This document shows, in pieces, positions 9,307 through 18,675 of a stretch of 64,000 nucleotides of DNA. The number at the start of each line of letters is the position of its first letter. Position 1 is the first letter of the stretch. A model generated the notes under the pieces. The model worked only from the letters and a program-made list of their open reading frames with translations, ran no database searches and had not been told where the DNA came from. The position numbers and the translations under genes are program-made. This DNA comes from Acinetobacter lwoffii (GTDB lineage: Bacteria; Pseudomonadota; Gammaproteobacteria; Pseudomonadales; Moraxellaceae), in contig NZ_JALJVC010000014.1 of NCBI RefSeq assembly GCF_022967985.1, positions 28,369 to 92,368 on the forward strand, written 5' to 3'.

Positions 9307-10818
9307 TTAGAAAAAACCTGCCGGTTTGGTTGAATAGCTCACCAGCAAGTTTTTGGTTTGCTGATAATGATCTAGCATCATTCTGTGATTCTCACGTCCA
9401 ATGCCTGATTTTTTATAACCACCGAAAGCCGCATGCGCAGGATAGATGTGATAACAGTTGGTCCACACCCGACCCGCCTGAATAGCACGACCAGCGCGGT
9501 AGGTGGTATTTGCCGAACGTGACCAGACACCGGCACCGAGTCCGTAAATCGTATCGTTGGCGATCTTGATCGCATCGTCGAAGTCTTTAAAGGTGGTCAC
9601 AGCCAGTACAGGTCCGAAGATTTCATCCTGAAAGGTCTTCATGTCATTGGTGCCTTTAAAGATGGTCGGTTCAATATAGAAACCTTGACCGACTTCCTGA
9701 CGTGCTTCACCGCCAGTCAGGATCTGTGCACCTTCTTCACGGCCAGTGGCAATACAGCCCAGAATCTTGTCCTGCTGTTCCTGAGAAGCTTGCGCGCCAA
9801 TCATAGTATCAGTATCCAGTGGATGACCGGTTTTAATGCGTTGTACCCGTTCTACTGCACGCGCTAAAAACTCATCGGCAATACTTTCCTGTACCAAGGC
9901 CCGGGAAGGGCAGGTACAGATTTCACCCTGGTTCAGGGCAAACATGGCAAAGCCTTCCAGTGCCTTGTCCAGATAATCGTCTTCCTGATCCATAATGTCG
10001 GCAAAGAACAAGTTTGGTGATTTACCGCCAAGTTCCAGAGTCACCGGAATAATATTTTCAGTCGCATATTGCATGATCAGCTGACCCACTGCGGTTGAAC
10101 CGGTAAAGGCAATCTTGGCAATGCGTGGGTTGGTGGCTAGCGGGCGACCGACTTCAACCCCATAACCATTGACGATATTCAGGACACCCGGTGGCAAAAT
10201 ATCCTGAATCAGTTCAGCCAGAACCAGAATACTGACCGGGGTCTGTTCTGCAGGTTTCAGCACAATACAGTTGCCTGCAGCCAGGGCGGGTGCCAGTTTC
10301 CAGGCGGCCATCAGAATCGGGAAATTCCAGGGAATGATTTGTCCGACTACACCAAGCGGTTCATGGAAATGGTAGGCAATGGTATCTTCATCAATTTCGG
10401 AAATGCCGCCTTCCTGAGCACGGATACAGCCGGCAAAATAACGAAAATGGTCAATAGCCAGCGGAATATCGGCAGCCAGCGTTTCACGGATCGGTTTGCC
10501 ATTGTCCCAGGTTTCTGCCACCGCCAACATTTCCAGATTTTGTTCCAGACGATCTGCAATTTTCAACAGAATATTGGAGCGGGTGGTCGGCGATGCTCTG
10601 TTCCATTGTTCTTTGGCTTTGTGCGCTGCATCCAGGGCCAATTCAATGTCTTCTACAGAAGAACGCGGAACCTTGGTAAAGACTTTGCCATCTACCGGAG
10701 AGATGTTGTCAAAGTATTCACCTTTGACCGGAGCGACCCATTCGCCGCCAATGAAATTATCGTATTGTGTTTTAAATTGGATTTTTGAACCGTCAGTATT
10801 GGGGTCTGCATAACGCAT
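9307..10818 (-). CDS. NAD-dependent aldehyde dehydrogenase (ExaC/AcoD-like)
   Basis: 503 residues, a typical class of bacterial acetaldehyde/aldehyde dehydrogenase oxidising short aldehydes to acids with NAD. The ALDH landmarks are all present: IPWNFP around 162-167, the NAD loop FTGSTAVG around 238, the general base Glu262 in LELGGKSP, and the catalytic Cys301 in [11 protein letters not shown] with the second Cys at 303, typical of the ExaC/AcoD subgroup. The start ATG has an AAAGGAA ribosome site 5 bases upstream. It is a single-gene unit with its own terminator. The true substrate cannot be assigned; there is no linked alcohol dehydrogenase in the window. Confidence 0.88.
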   Translation of the reverse strand: MRYADPNTDGSKIQFKTQYDNFIGGEWVAPVKGEYFDNISPVDGKVFTKVPRSSVEDIELALDAAHKAKEQWNRASPTTRSNILLKIADRLEQNLEMLAVAETWDNGKPIRETLAADIPLAIDHFRYFAGCIRAQEGGISEIDEDTIAYHFHEPLGVVGQIIPWNFPILMAAWKLAPALAAGNCIVLKPAEQTPVSILVLAELIQDILPPGVLNIVNGYGVEVGRPLATNPRIAKIAFTGSTAVGQLIMQYATENIIPVTLELGGKSPNLFFADIMDQEDDYLDKALEGFAMFALNQGEICTCPSRALVQESIADEFLARAVERVQRIKTGHPLDTDTMIGAQASQEQQDKILGCIATGREEGAQILTGGEARQEVGQGFYIEPTIFKGTNDMKTFQDEIFGPVLAVTTFKDFDDAIKIANDTIYGLGAGVWSRSANTTYRAGRAIQAGRVWTNCYHIYPAHAAFGGYKKSGIGRENHRMMLDHYQQTKNLLVSYSTKPAGFF

Positions 10819-11163
10819 AATCTATTCCTTTATATGATTGTTAGTGGTGCAGGTCGAGCGCATGTTGCCGATCAAAAAATATAGGCGCTTCTGCATTCAG
10901 CTCTACTATAAAGAGGGAAAAAGACGGGCGGTTGTTTGTTTACAGGCTTGCTACAAAAGACAATATTTGGAGACAAGCAGTAGAAGAATAAAAGTTATAA
11001 ATTCTCAAGTCTTAAATTTAAAAACAAGGGTTTATAGCACTTATAAACCATCGAAAAATTGGCATATTTTCAATGTGCTTAATTACATTCCAACCTAATA
11101 AGGATTCAAAAGAAGCCAAGCAGGAGAAATGAGGGCAAGTTTCATTTCTCCTTTCGCATTTAT
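10819..11163. other. Intergenic between hydrolase and aldehyde dehydrogenase; one hairpin, no gene
   Basis: 345 bp between two minus-strand genes. It must contain the aldehyde dehydrogenase promoter. A frame of 86 codons on the plus strand lacks protein-like character and was not called. The only clear structure is the inverted repeat at 11123-11151. Confidence 0.5.
11123..11151 (-). terminator. Hairpin after the alpha/beta hydrolase gene, possible terminator
   Basis: Ten-bp perfect arms (GGAGAAATGA at 11123 and its complement ending 11151) with a 9-nt loop, 12 bp past the hydrolase stop. The following minus-strand bases are only mildly T-rich (TGCTTGGCTTCTTTT), so termination is likely but weaker than at the other sites. 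Confidence 0.5.
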
Positions 11164-12126
11164 CTAAAGCCCTTTGTCATGCAGCCATTGAAACAGTTGC
11201 TGATAAACCTGCTCACGCACAGATTGCTCTGAAAGTACCAGATCATGTAAACCGTTCCGGATACTTTGAACCGTGACATCGCCTTTAATTTTTTTGGCAT
11301 ATTTCTGAATGTCTTTAATGCCTAGAATTACATCACTGCTCTGCGCCGCTTTGCCCCATTTTTTAGGATATAAAGTCTGATGCGAATGCATGATCAGTAC
11401 CGGAACATCGAGCTGAACACCGTGATGAATTTCTTTCTGTGCCTTATGAATGGCACGAATAAAACTGATCCGAACCATCGGGTAGCGGGTCTTTTTCCAG
11501 TCCAGACTGAAGTCCCATTCACCTTTTAAATCCTTATGCAGGCTGGTGGCATACCACTTGTTTAGCTCGCTTGGAAATTTAAGATTGGGAAAAATTTTGG
11601 CCAGTCTGCTCAGTTGCGGAATGCCAAGCGCACGTTTAATCGGATTCATATTGAAGTCATAAAATGGACTGTTGACCCAAAGTGCTTTAATTAAAGAATG
11701 CTGCGGATGATGTGCCGCATACAGGGTCGTGGTCAGGCCGCCGGTAGAATGACCACAGAGCAGGGCAGCATCGTGACCCTCGGCTGCTATAATGTCGAGT
11801 GCCTGGGTAATTTCTGCATCATATTCAGCAAGGTCATACACGTTATAATATTTTTGATGCGGCAGAATCGAACGGCCGTATTTTCTCAAATCCAGCGCAT
11901 AAAAATCAAAACCATGCTGATTAAAGCGCTCTGCCATTTCGGTCTGAAAAAAATAATCGATAAAGCCGTGAATATATAGAACTGCTTTTTTTGTGGGTTG
12001 GGCTGCTTTTTTACGGATCAGGGTTGCTACGACTTTGCCCTCATAATCATCGGGAAAGTTTAAGGTCGCTTGTTCATAGCCTGTCCCCAGAATATCGAGC
12101 TGATAAAGCGGTTGCAGTTCACTCAT
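11164..12126 (-). CDS. Alpha/beta hydrolase (lysophospholipase/monoacylglycerol lipase-like)
   Basis: 320 residues. The fold is shown by the early VLYIHGFIDY oxyanion segment, the nucleophile elbow GHSTGG (Ser around residue 127), and a late His in NGLHDLVLS, which make a complete catalytic triad with an Asp between them (for example in the VPVLIMHSHQT region). The sequence resembles serine aminopeptidase S33/Hydrolase_4 proteins that act on lysophospholipids or monoglycerides. No signal peptide, so cytoplasmic. Single-gene unit, divergent from malic enzyme. Substrate unknown. Confidence 0.82.
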   Translation of the reverse strand: MSELQPLYQLDILGTGYEQATLNFPDDYEGKVVATLIRKKAAQPTKKAVLYIHGFIDYFFQTEMAERFNQHGFDFYALDLRKYGRSILPHQKYYNVYDLAEYDAEITQALDIIAAEGHDAALLCGHSTGGLTTTLYAAHHPQHSLIKALWVNSPFYDFNMNPIKRALGIPQLSRLAKIFPNLKFPSELNKWYATSLHKDLKGEWDFSLDWKKTRYPMVRISFIRAIHKAQKEIHHGVQLDVPVLIMHSHQTLYPKKWGKAAQSSDVILGIKDIQKYAKKIKGDVTVQSIRNGLHDLVLSEQSVREQVYQQLFQWLHDKGL

Positions 12127-12420
12127 TTTTATACTCGTTCATCTTATTAAATTTATGCTTTATCCTTGATGAGCTGAGGTTTTTTGTCAAACAGATCTTG
12201 CTACTTATTTGGATTAATAAAACCAATACCGGTTCATGTTAAAATCAACCCCGAACGTATGCTAAAAAAAGAGTGTTATCAGATTATAAAATCCTGCTAA
12301 AAGTATTATCAATTTACTAAATGACCTAACAGCTTAAAATCAGGCTAAGCTATATAAAATAAACAAAGTGATGTGACTATTTTGGCAGAACTGCCGAAGA
12401 TTGATTAGATGAGTTAAATA

Positions 12421-14121
12421 ATGCCCAGAGAAAATTTGAACAGTAAACGCCCTTTATATATTCCTTATGCTGGAAATACTCTGCTAGAACTCCCACTACT
12501 CAATAAAGGCTCTGCATTTTCTGAAGAAGAGCGTAGAAGCTTTAACTTGCATGGCTTGATTCCTCATGTCACCGAGACGATTGAAGAACAAAGTCAGCGT
12601 TCTTATCAGCAGTATTGTGCTTTTAGCAGTGATATTAACAAGCATATTTATTTGCGGAATATTCAGGATACCAATGAGACCCTGTTTTACCATCTGATTG
12701 AAAATCACCTCAGTGAGATGATGCCGATTATCTATACCCCGACTGTGGGTGAGGCATGTCAGCGCTTTTCTGATATTTATCGCCGTCATCGTGGGATCTT
12801 TATTTCCTATCCTGACCGTGATCAGATCGACCAGATTATTCACAATATCAATAAAAAGAACGTGAAAGTGATTGTGATTACAGATGGTGAGCGCATTTTG
12901 GGTCTTGGAGATCAAGGCATCGGTGGTATGGGGATTCCCATTGGAAAACTGGCACTCTACACCGCATGTGGCGGGATCAGTCCGGCCTATACCTTACCGA
13001 TTACTCTTGATGTCGGTACCAATAATCAGCAGTTGTTGAATGACCCGATTTATATGGGCTGGCGTGAACCGCGAATCAGCGGCGATGAATACTATGCTTT
13101 TGTCGAGACGGTGATTCAGGCGATTCAACAGCGCTGGCCAGATGCCTTAATTCAGTTTGAAGACTTTGCACAGAAAAATGCCATGCCTTTACTGGAAAAG
13201 TATCGTGATCGAATCTGTTGTTTCAATGATGATATTCAGGGCACCGCAGCAGTGTCTGTGGGCAGCCTGATTGCTGCTTCGCGCGCAGCAGGCAAACAGC
13301 TTAAAGATCAGGTAGTTACTTTCCTGGGTGCTGGTTCAGCCGGTTGCGGGATTGCAGAACAGATCATTAAGCAAATGGTTGCTGAGGGCTTGAGTGATGC
13401 TGAAGCGCGTGCACGCGTGCTTATGGTCGACCGCTTTGGTCTGATCACAGAGAATCAGCCGAATTTACTGGACTTCCAGCGCAAACTGGCACAGCCTCTT
13501 GAAAATGTAGAAAGCTGGGCAGATGCAGAGAGCATGATTTCTCTGCTAGATGTAGTTAAGCGTGCCAAACCGACGGTATTGATTGGCGTATCTGGACAGC
13601 CGGGTTTATTCACTCAGGAAGTGATTGAAGCCATGGCTGAAAATAGTGTACAGCCGATTATTTTCCCTTTATCTAACCCGACTTCCCGCGTAGAAGCTGT
13701 TCCGGCCGATATCTTGCAATGGACCAATGGCAGAGCATTGATTGCGACAGGTAGCCCATTTGCACCAGTGAATTATCAGGGACAGATTCATCATATCTCC
13801 CAATGCAATAACTCTTATATTTTTCCGGGTATCGGTCTGGGTGTAGTTGCTTCAGGTGCGAAACGTGTCACAGATAATATGCTGATGGCCTCGAGTAATG
13901 CCTTGGCGGACTGTTCTCCGAAACTGAAAGACCCTCAGGCAGATTTACTGCCGAATCTGGATTGTTTACAGTCAATTTCGAAGCAGATTGCCTTAAAAGT
14001 AGCGCTTGCTGCGATTGAAGACGGAGTAGCACCGAAAGTTAGTGTAGAAGAATTACAGCTAGCAATAGAGCATAATTTCTGGACACCGCAATACCGTAAC
14101 TATCAGCGAATTACCTTTTAA
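12421..14121 (+). CDS. maeA: NAD-dependent malic enzyme (oxaloacetate-decarboxylating)
   Basis: 566 residues, the length of the SfcA/MaeA class. Converts malate to pyruvate and CO2 with NAD reduction, linking the TCA cycle to gluconeogenic precursors. Motifs: [15 protein letters not shown] with the catalytic Tyr near residue 105, [11 protein letters not shown], the metal-binding [10 protein letters not shown] and [12 protein letters not shown] segment, the nucleotide fold [15 protein letters not shown], and FPLSNPTS. The 294-bp upstream gap separates it from the divergent hydrolase. Two strong hairpin terminators follow. Confidence 0.95.
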   Translation: MPRENLNSKRPLYIPYAGNTLLELPLLNKGSAFSEEERRSFNLHGLIPHVTETIEEQSQRSYQQYCAFSSDINKHIYLRNIQDTNETLFYHLIENHLSEMMPIIYTPTVGEACQRFSDIYRRHRGIFISYPDRDQIDQIIHNINKKNVKVIVITDGERILGLGDQGIGGMGIPIGKLALYTACGGISPAYTLPITLDVGTNNQQLLNDPIYMGWREPRISGDEYYAFVETVIQAIQQRWPDALIQFEDFAQKNAMPLLEKYRDRICCFNDDIQGTAAVSVGSLIAASRAAGKQLKDQVVTFLGAGSAGCGIAEQIIKQMVAEGLSDAEARARVLMVDRFGLITENQPNLLDFQRKLAQPLENVESWADAESMISLLDVVKRAKPTVLIGVSGQPGLFTQEVIEAMAENSVQPIIFPLSNPTSRVEAVPADILQWTNGRALIATGSPFAPVNYQGQIHHISQCNNSYIFPGIGLGVVASGAKRVTDNMLMASSNALADCSPKLKDPQADLLPNLDCLQSISKQIALKVALAAIEDGVAPKVSVEELQLAIEHNFWTPQYRNYQRITF

Positions 14122-14196
14122 TTATATTGAAAATGGACTCTGTATTGTGGCTAGTGGTTTGCTAGCTTGAGTTCATCTGATGCGTTGGTGAAATAT

Positions 14197-14229
14197 AAAA
14201 AGCCCTGATCTTTTGATGAGGGCTTTTTT
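14197..14229 (+). terminator. Rho-independent terminator after malic enzyme
   Basis: Arms AAAAGCCCT and AGGGCTTTT with an 11-15 nt internal loop and a run of six T. It is nearly the same sequence as the terminator at 14345-14378. Confidence 0.85.
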
Positions 14230-14344
14230 ATTGTCTTAGGAGTGTCATAGTCATATCTTGGTTATAAAATCAGAAAGTACTTTAAGAATTTTTTATTGAA
14301 TGAAATAAAAATGAAAGGATCATTTAAAAAATAACATCAGTATA

Positions 14345-14378
14345 AAAAAAGCCCCGATCTTTCGATCAGGGCTTTTTT
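14345..14378. terminator. Bidirectional terminator between malic enzyme and the tRNA-Gly pair
   Basis: Stem built of AAAAAAGCCC plus GATC, TTTC loop, GATC and GGGCTTTTTT. The A-run on one side and T-run on the other let it serve both the plus-strand malic enzyme and the minus-strand tRNA genes that end at 14385. Confidence 0.85.
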
Positions 14379-14384
14379 AGAATC

Positions 14385-14460
14385 TGGAGCGGGAAAGGAG
14401 ACTCGAACTCCCGACCCCAACCTTGGCAAGGTTATGCTCTACCAACTGAGCTATTCCCGC
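14385..14460 (-). tRNA. tRNA-Gly (anticodon GCC), CCA encoded
   Basis: Reverse complement folds as a standard cloverleaf: 7-bp acceptor stem GCGGGAA/TTCCCGC, D arm with AGCTCAGTTGGTAGAGC, anticodon loop TTGCCAA giving GCC, T arm with GTTCGAGTC, discriminator U, then genomic CCA. Followed directly by a strong terminator. Confidence 0.97.
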
Positions 14461-14508
14461 GGAGTCTATAAAGTTTTTTAAATGAAAAAACTAAATGAAA
14501 AAATTTTG

Positions 14509-14581
14509 AGCGGGAAAGGAGACTCGAACTCCCGACCCCAACCTTGGCAAGGTTATGCTCTACCAACTGAGCTATTCCCGC
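14509..14581 (-). tRNA. tRNA-Gly (anticodon GCC), CCA not encoded
   Basis: The 72-base cloverleaf body is identical to the downstream copy. After the discriminator U the genome reads CAA rather than CCA, so this copy needs the tRNA nucleotidyltransferase to complete its 3' end. It is the promoter-proximal copy, separated from the other by 48 A/T-rich bases. Confidence 0.95.
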
Positions 14582-14590
14582 ATGCCGTGT

Positions 14591-14618
14591 ATAATACAGC
14601 ATGCAAAAATGTGGTCAA
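14591..14618 (-). promoter_or_regulatory. Sigma-70 promoter for the tRNA-Gly pair
   Basis: On the minus strand TTGACC (14613-14618), a 16-bp spacer and TATTAT (14591-14596), 10 bases before the first tRNA base. Near-consensus and in the right place. Confidence 0.75.
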
Positions 14619-14814
14619 CACCTTTGTTAAAAATCTTGCATCAATTGCATAAAATAAAAGCAAAATGCTGTAGACCAGACAATAAATAACCAATATTCAT
14701 ATAAAAATCAATAAATTTTCGCCACAATCAATGGATTGCATCTGAACAGATTACCGAAATACTCGGCAGAACAAGGTATACTGGAACTATATTTTTGAAG
14801 ATTGGAGTCAGGCC

Positions 14815-15123
14815 ATGAGCTTAGAACAACAACTGAAAGATCGTTTGGCGCAATTATCCCCAACCCATTTGGAAGTGGTGAATGAATCTTCGGGTCATGG
14901 CGGTTATTTTCCGGGAAAAGAATCGCATTTTAAAACCGTGATTGTGAGTCAGGCTTTTGCCGGTTTACGTCCAGTCCAGCGTCATCAGAAAGTTTATGCT
15001 GCTGCGGGTGATCTGCTGTCAAAAGATAAGATTCATGCGTTGGCTATTCATGCATTTTTGCCTGAAGAATGGGCAGGCCAGGACACGACCAGCCCTGCTT
15101 GTGCACACGCACCTAAAAACTAA
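14815..15123 (+). CDS. bolA: BolA family protein
   Basis: 102 residues. BolA proteins pair with monothiol glutaredoxins in Fe-S cluster handling and can bind DNA; they affect cell shape and stress responses. The family core is visible: LEVVNESSGHGG around residues 20-31, HFKTVIVSQAF, and the VQRHQKVYAAAG segment followed by IHALAIHAFLPEEW. The conserved His residues for cluster ligation (His28, His in IHALAIHAF) are present. The last 15 residues are a short extension containing a Cys. It is 9 bp ahead of the SirB-like gene, likely an operon. Confidence 0.93.
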   Translation: MSLEQQLKDRLAQLSPTHLEVVNESSGHGGYFPGKESHFKTVIVSQAFAGLRPVQRHQKVYAAAGDLLSKDKIHALAIHAFLPEEWAGQDTTSPACAHAPKN

Positions 15124-15132
15124 GAGGACATG

Positions 15133-15525
15133 ATGGAAACCCAACTTTTAGTCAAGATTATTCATATGTCGGCAGCAGGACTGGCCATTGTCGCCATTCT
15201 TGCCCGCGCATTAACCTTGTTTGTCGGTACACAAGGGAATTTACCTAATCCGGTGGCACGTACAGCGTTAGTCGCTTTACAGCATTTAGCTATCACGGTG
15301 ATTGCACTGACCGGTATAGTATCGCTCGTCCTGAAAGACTTTGATGTACAGCCTTGGTTCTATGCCAAAGTCATTTTATTTTTGGTGCTAGTGTCCTCTC
15401 TAGGCAAAGCCTATAAAAAAGATGATTCGATCTTGCTGTCGCAGCGTCGTGCTGGCTTAGTTATTGCTGTAGTTTCATTGGTGTCTATTCTGGCTTTGGT
15501 GATGATCAAGCCAAATTTTGGCTAA
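15133..15525 (+). CDS. SirB family inner-membrane protein
   Basis: 130 residues with four hydrophobic segments (about 8-30, 44-64, 76-93, 105-125), a small integral membrane protein. The opening LLVKIIHMSAAGLAIV and the later YAKVILFLVLV fit the SirB family (named for an invasion-gene regulator locus, real role unknown). Two adjacent ATG codons are possible; the second is spaced better from the AGAGGA ribosome site. Downstream of bolA by 9 bp. Confidence 0.7.
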   Translation: METQLLVKIIHMSAAGLAIVAILARALTLFVGTQGNLPNPVARTALVALQHLAITVIALTGIVSLVLKDFDVQPWFYAKVILFLVLVSSLGKAYKKDDSILLSQRRAGLVIAVVSLVSILALVMIKPNFG

Positions 15526-15621
15526 AAGCAAGCTGGCTGTGATGATCAGCACAGCCAGTCCATGCAAATAATTAGAAAATACAAATGTTGTAAAAGTAAT
15601 TAAAAATGTGAGGAGGGGGAC

Positions 15622-16458
15622 ATGCGTACACGTGTGGTATTTAATCAAAAGGGTGGGGTAGGCAAGTCGAGTATTACTGTCAATCTGGCAGCGATCAGTG
15701 CACATCAGGGTTTAAAAACCTTATTGATTGACCTGGATCCGCAGGCCAACTCTAGCCAGTATGTGCTGGGTGATGATGCGACGTATTCTAGTGACAAGCC
15801 GGCACTCGAACCGAATATCGAAAACTATTTTGAAGATGTACTCGGTAATCAGCAAAGCAAGGGCTTGCTTGGTAATGCGATTGGCTCGATTTTAAAAAGT
15901 CGTAGCAAAGGTCTGGAAAGCTATGTGCATCAATCTTCTTTTAAACATCTGGATGTTATTCCGGCTAGCCCAACACTGGGTGCATTGGCCCATGCACTGG
16001 AGTCCAAGCACAAGATTTATAAGCTACGAGATGCCTTGCAACAACTGTCGGGGCATTATGACCGGGTATTTATTGATACACCGCCTGCATTCAATTTCTT
16101 TACCCTCTCTGCTCTCATTGCGGCGAACCGCGTGCTGATTCCATTTGACTGTGATGTATTTTCTAAACGTGCCCTACAGACCCTGATTGAAAATGTCATT
16201 GAAACCCAGGATGACCATAATGAAGGGCTGGAAATCGAAGGGATTGTCGTGAACCAGTTTCAGGCACAGGCCAAATTACCGCGTGAAGTGGTACAACAGC
16301 TCAAAGATGAAGGCTTACCGGTCCTCGACAGTATGTTGCCACCGTCGATCTTGATGAAAGAATCTCATCAGAAAAATCAGCCTTTGATTCATTTGGCTAC
16401 TGATCATAAATTGACTCAGGCCTATCAATCGTTGTTCAATGAGATAGAGCAGAATTAA
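15622..16458 (+). CDS. ParA family ATPase, orphan (no parB partner adjacent)
   Basis: 278 residues. The deviant Walker A motif KGGVGKS at 10-16, the IDLDPQANSS segment around 36-45 and DRVFIDTPPA around 150 mark a ParA/Soj/MinD-class ATPase. The N-terminus starts straight with the ATPase fold, so there is no DNA-binding HTH extension as in plasmid type Ia ParA. No ParB-like gene is next to it; the downstream gene is a lipoprotein 13 bp away. Chromosomal orphan ParAs position various cargo. A strong ribosome site (GAGGAGGGGG) precedes the ATG. Confidence 0.88.
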   Translation: MRTRVVFNQKGGVGKSSITVNLAAISAHQGLKTLLIDLDPQANSSQYVLGDDATYSSDKPALEPNIENYFEDVLGNQQSKGLLGNAIGSILKSRSKGLESYVHQSSFKHLDVIPASPTLGALAHALESKHKIYKLRDALQQLSGHYDRVFIDTPPAFNFFTLSALIAANRVLIPFDCDVFSKRALQTLIENVIETQDDHNEGLEIEGIVVNQFQAQAKLPREVVQQLKDEGLPVLDSMLPPSILMKESHQKNQPLIHLATDHKLTQAYQSLFNEIEQN

Positions 16459-16471
16459 GATCGAGTTAGCT

Positions 16472-16864
16472 ATGAAACTTGTGAAAATAAGCCTGAGTAT
16501 TGCTGCACTTGCATTACTGAGTGCCTGTGCAACGCCGGTAAAACCGACTTATGTGTCGCCAACCCTGTATCAGACTTTGGGTTGTTCGCAACTACAGGGT
16601 GAATATAACCGTATTCAGCAGTATATCGACAATGGCGTTGAGCCACCGAAACGTACTGGCGTCGGTGTAGGCGTTGGTCTTGGTGGTGGCTGGGGCAGTC
16701 GCGGTGGTTGGGGTATTGGCCCGAGTGTTTCGGTCAATATGGGACAGTCATCCGATACCAAAAGAACCGAACTGGCACGGATTTTAGGCGAGCAGGAAGC
16801 GATTGTACAGGCCGCGCGTTATAAGAACTGTCCGATCATCGTTCAGCAGGCGACGCCTAAATAA
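16472..16864 (+). CDS. Small lipoprotein with glycine-rich region, function unknown
   Basis: 130 residues. A lipoprotein signal peptide ends in LLSAC with the modified Cys at position 19, so it is membrane-anchored on the periplasmic side. Residues about 62-90 are a Gly/Val/Trp repeat (GVGVGVGLGGGWG and more), unusual in composition. Around this region are a Cys (GCSQLQGEY) and a second Cys near the C-terminus (KNCPII), which could form a disulphide. Placed 13 bp after the ParA gene and ended by its own terminator, so probably co-transcribed with parA. Confidence 0.75.
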   Translation: MKLVKISLSIAALALLSACATPVKPTYVSPTLYQTLGCSQLQGEYNRIQQYIDNGVEPPKRTGVGVGVGLGGGWGSRGGWGIGPSVSVNMGQSSDTKRTELARILGEQEAIVQAARYKNCPIIVQQATPK

Positions 16865-16887
16865 ATCATTCAACATTAAACGGATAA

Positions 16888-16914
16888 ATGCTGACTTTAG
16901 GTCGGCATTTTTTA
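16888..16914 (+). terminator. Rho-independent terminator after the parA-lipoprotein unit
   Basis: Eight-bp stem ATGCTGAC / GTCGGCAT (one G-U pair), TTTAG loop, then TTTTTT. Confidence 0.8.
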
Positions 16915-17061
16915 TTGTTTTCATCAAGAATAGGGCAGTTTAAATTAAGATAAAACTCACGGGAAATTGACCAGACTATATAAAAATCTGAAATTTATAA
17001 GCTTGTTATCCCACTTCCATATTGATTAAGCTACAACCTTGGCCCGGAAAAGTTCATTGCG

Positions 17062-17655
17062 ATGATTGAAAATTGGTTATTTGTTTTAGGACTCATTGCT
17101 GTACTGATGGTTCCAGGGCCTGCCAATGCCTTGGTGGCCAGTTCCGCTCATCAGCAGGGGCAGGCCAAAACCAGTCTCTATCTTCCTGCCATTTTGCTCG
17201 GTTATTTTTATGCCATTAATGTCTGGGCTTTGTTGATTCATCTGGCGTCACCGATCTGGCCAAATTTTAAAGGCTTGGTCTATGTACTGAGTACCATCTG
17301 TGTGGGCTGGATGACCTTACATTTATATAAGGCTCAGCAGTTAGAACGTTACAGCAAGAACCATCCGCAGATTCGCCCTTGGCAAATGTTTAGGACTACC
17401 TTAACAAATCCTAAAGCAGCACTGTTGGCCTCCGGAATTTTACCGATGGAAACCTGGCAAAGCCCGACCAACTTCGTTCTGGTTTTTGCTGCCTTTAGCT
17501 TGAGCACCGTTCCGGTCGGGATTTTCTGGATGGTCTTTGGTCAGGCCATTTTGACCAGTTCATCTGAAAAAATAAAAGCCGGCCTCATTTATAAAGGCGC
17601 GGCTCTATTTATCCTGCTTTGTCTGATCCCACTCCTGATCAAGCTCTGGGATTAA
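17062..17655 (+). CDS. LysE/RhtB family amino-acid exporter
   Basis: 197 residues with about six membrane segments. The family signature near the N-terminus is VPGPANALV (usually PGPN), and FRTTLTNPKAALL around residue 112 matches the conserved NPK segment. Exports amino acids or related small metabolites through the inner membrane. A second, only distantly similar LysE gene lies at 39310. Substrate unknown. Confidence 0.8.
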   Translation: MIENWLFVLGLIAVLMVPGPANALVASSAHQQGQAKTSLYLPAILLGYFYAINVWALLIHLASPIWPNFKGLVYVLSTICVGWMTLHLYKAQQLERYSKNHPQIRPWQMFRTTLTNPKAALLASGILPMETWQSPTNFVLVFAAFSLSTVPVGIFWMVFGQAILTSSSEKIKAGLIYKGAALFILLCLIPLLIKLWD

Positions 17656-17692
17656 GCGCACAGGCTGTAAAAAATCTTAATGTAAAAAGTTC

Positions 17693-18331
17693 TTAAGCTG
17701 TTTTACTTTTTTTTAGCTTTTGTTGAATAAAGCCAATCACACCTGGCAATACACTTAAAATAATGATGCCAAAAATTAGATAGGTGAAGTTGTCTTTAAT
17801 GATCGGCATATTGCCAAACATATAGCCCAAAATGACAAATGATCCAATCCAGGCGAATGCACCCACCACGTTATAGGTCAGGAAATATTTGTAATTCATG
17901 CTGCCAGCACCGGCAACGAAGGGTGCAAAGGTACGGGCAAAAGGAACAAAACGCGCGAAAATAATAGTCTTACCACCATGTCTGGCAAAGAATTGCTGGG
18001 TCGCCAATAAATGTTTTTTATTGATGAAGCGCGATTCGATCTCGAAAACCCGAGGACCAATATATTTACCAATATGATAATTCAGGGTATCACCCAGAAC
18101 TGCTGCAACAAACAAGAGTGGAATCAGCACCCATGGATCCATCGCACCTGTAGAGGCTGCCAGTGCCCCTGCTGCAAATAGCAAGCTGTCGCCGGGCAGG
18201 AACGGCATCACCACCAGACCTGTTTCTACAAAGATAATCAGGAAAAGAATGGCATAAATCCAGATCCCGTAATTGGTGATAAATTCAAGCAAGTGATCAT
18301 CAACATGCAAGATAAAATCAATCAGTTCCAT
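17693..18331 (-). CDS. DedA family membrane protein
   Basis: 212 residues. DedA proteins are inner-membrane proteins linked to lipid (undecaprenyl phosphate or phospholipid) translocation and membrane potential homeostasis. Family marks: GIWIYAILFLIIFVETG near the start, PGDSLLFAAG, the central FARFVPFARTFAPFVAG segment given here in part (conserved Arg residues), and several membrane helices. Divergent from guaA with 344 bp between. Confidence 0.92.
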   Translation of the reverse strand: MELIDFILHVDDHLLEFITNYGIWIYAILFLIIFVETGLVVMPFLPGDSLLFAAGALAASTGAMDPWVLIPLLFVAAVLGDTLNYHIGKYIGPRVFEIESRFINKKHLLATQQFFARHGGKTIIFARFVPFARTFAPFVAGAGSMNYKYFLTYNVVGAFAWIGSFVILGYMFGNMPIIKDNFTYLIFGIIILSVLPGVIGFIQQKLKKSKTA

Positions 18332-18675
18332 GAGCCCAGTACAAGCAAAAGTGTGGTCAAATCCTAACAGCCCGGGGCATGAAAGTCAGTACCAGAAAGT
18401 AAAATAATTAACGCTTCATTCATCTTCAATCGAGCCAAAATTTCTCTTACATATTATCTTCAGATTTTTATAAAAATAGACTTAATTGGATTAAATCTTG
18501 AGCTTAAAAATATAAAAATGACAGATCAAACAAGGCATCCGAAGGGATGCTTTGTTGTGCTAGAAATATAATGCAATCAACTAAATGCATACCTAATGCG
18601 AATTGTGTGCTTAATGCGCTGAAAAATGTTAGAATACGGCGCTTATCTTTCGTTTGCCTTTCATAGTTGTTCGTC
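18332..18675. other. Divergent intergenic between dedA and guaA with an 11-bp hairpin
   Basis: Must hold promoters of both genes. At 18530-18555 there is a stem of 11 bp (ACAAGGCATCC with one G-T pair) around a GAAG loop; on the minus strand the loop reads CTTCG within C-G closure. A TAGAAT box at 18630-18635 is a candidate -10 for guaA. No ORF of credible composition. Confidence 0.45.

Noticed and set aside
10838..11098. 86-codon plus-strand ORF between hydrolase and aldehyde dehydrogenase genes
   Set aside because: No ribosome site, odd composition rich in Arg/Lys/Tyr, lies antisense in a promoter region; probably chance.
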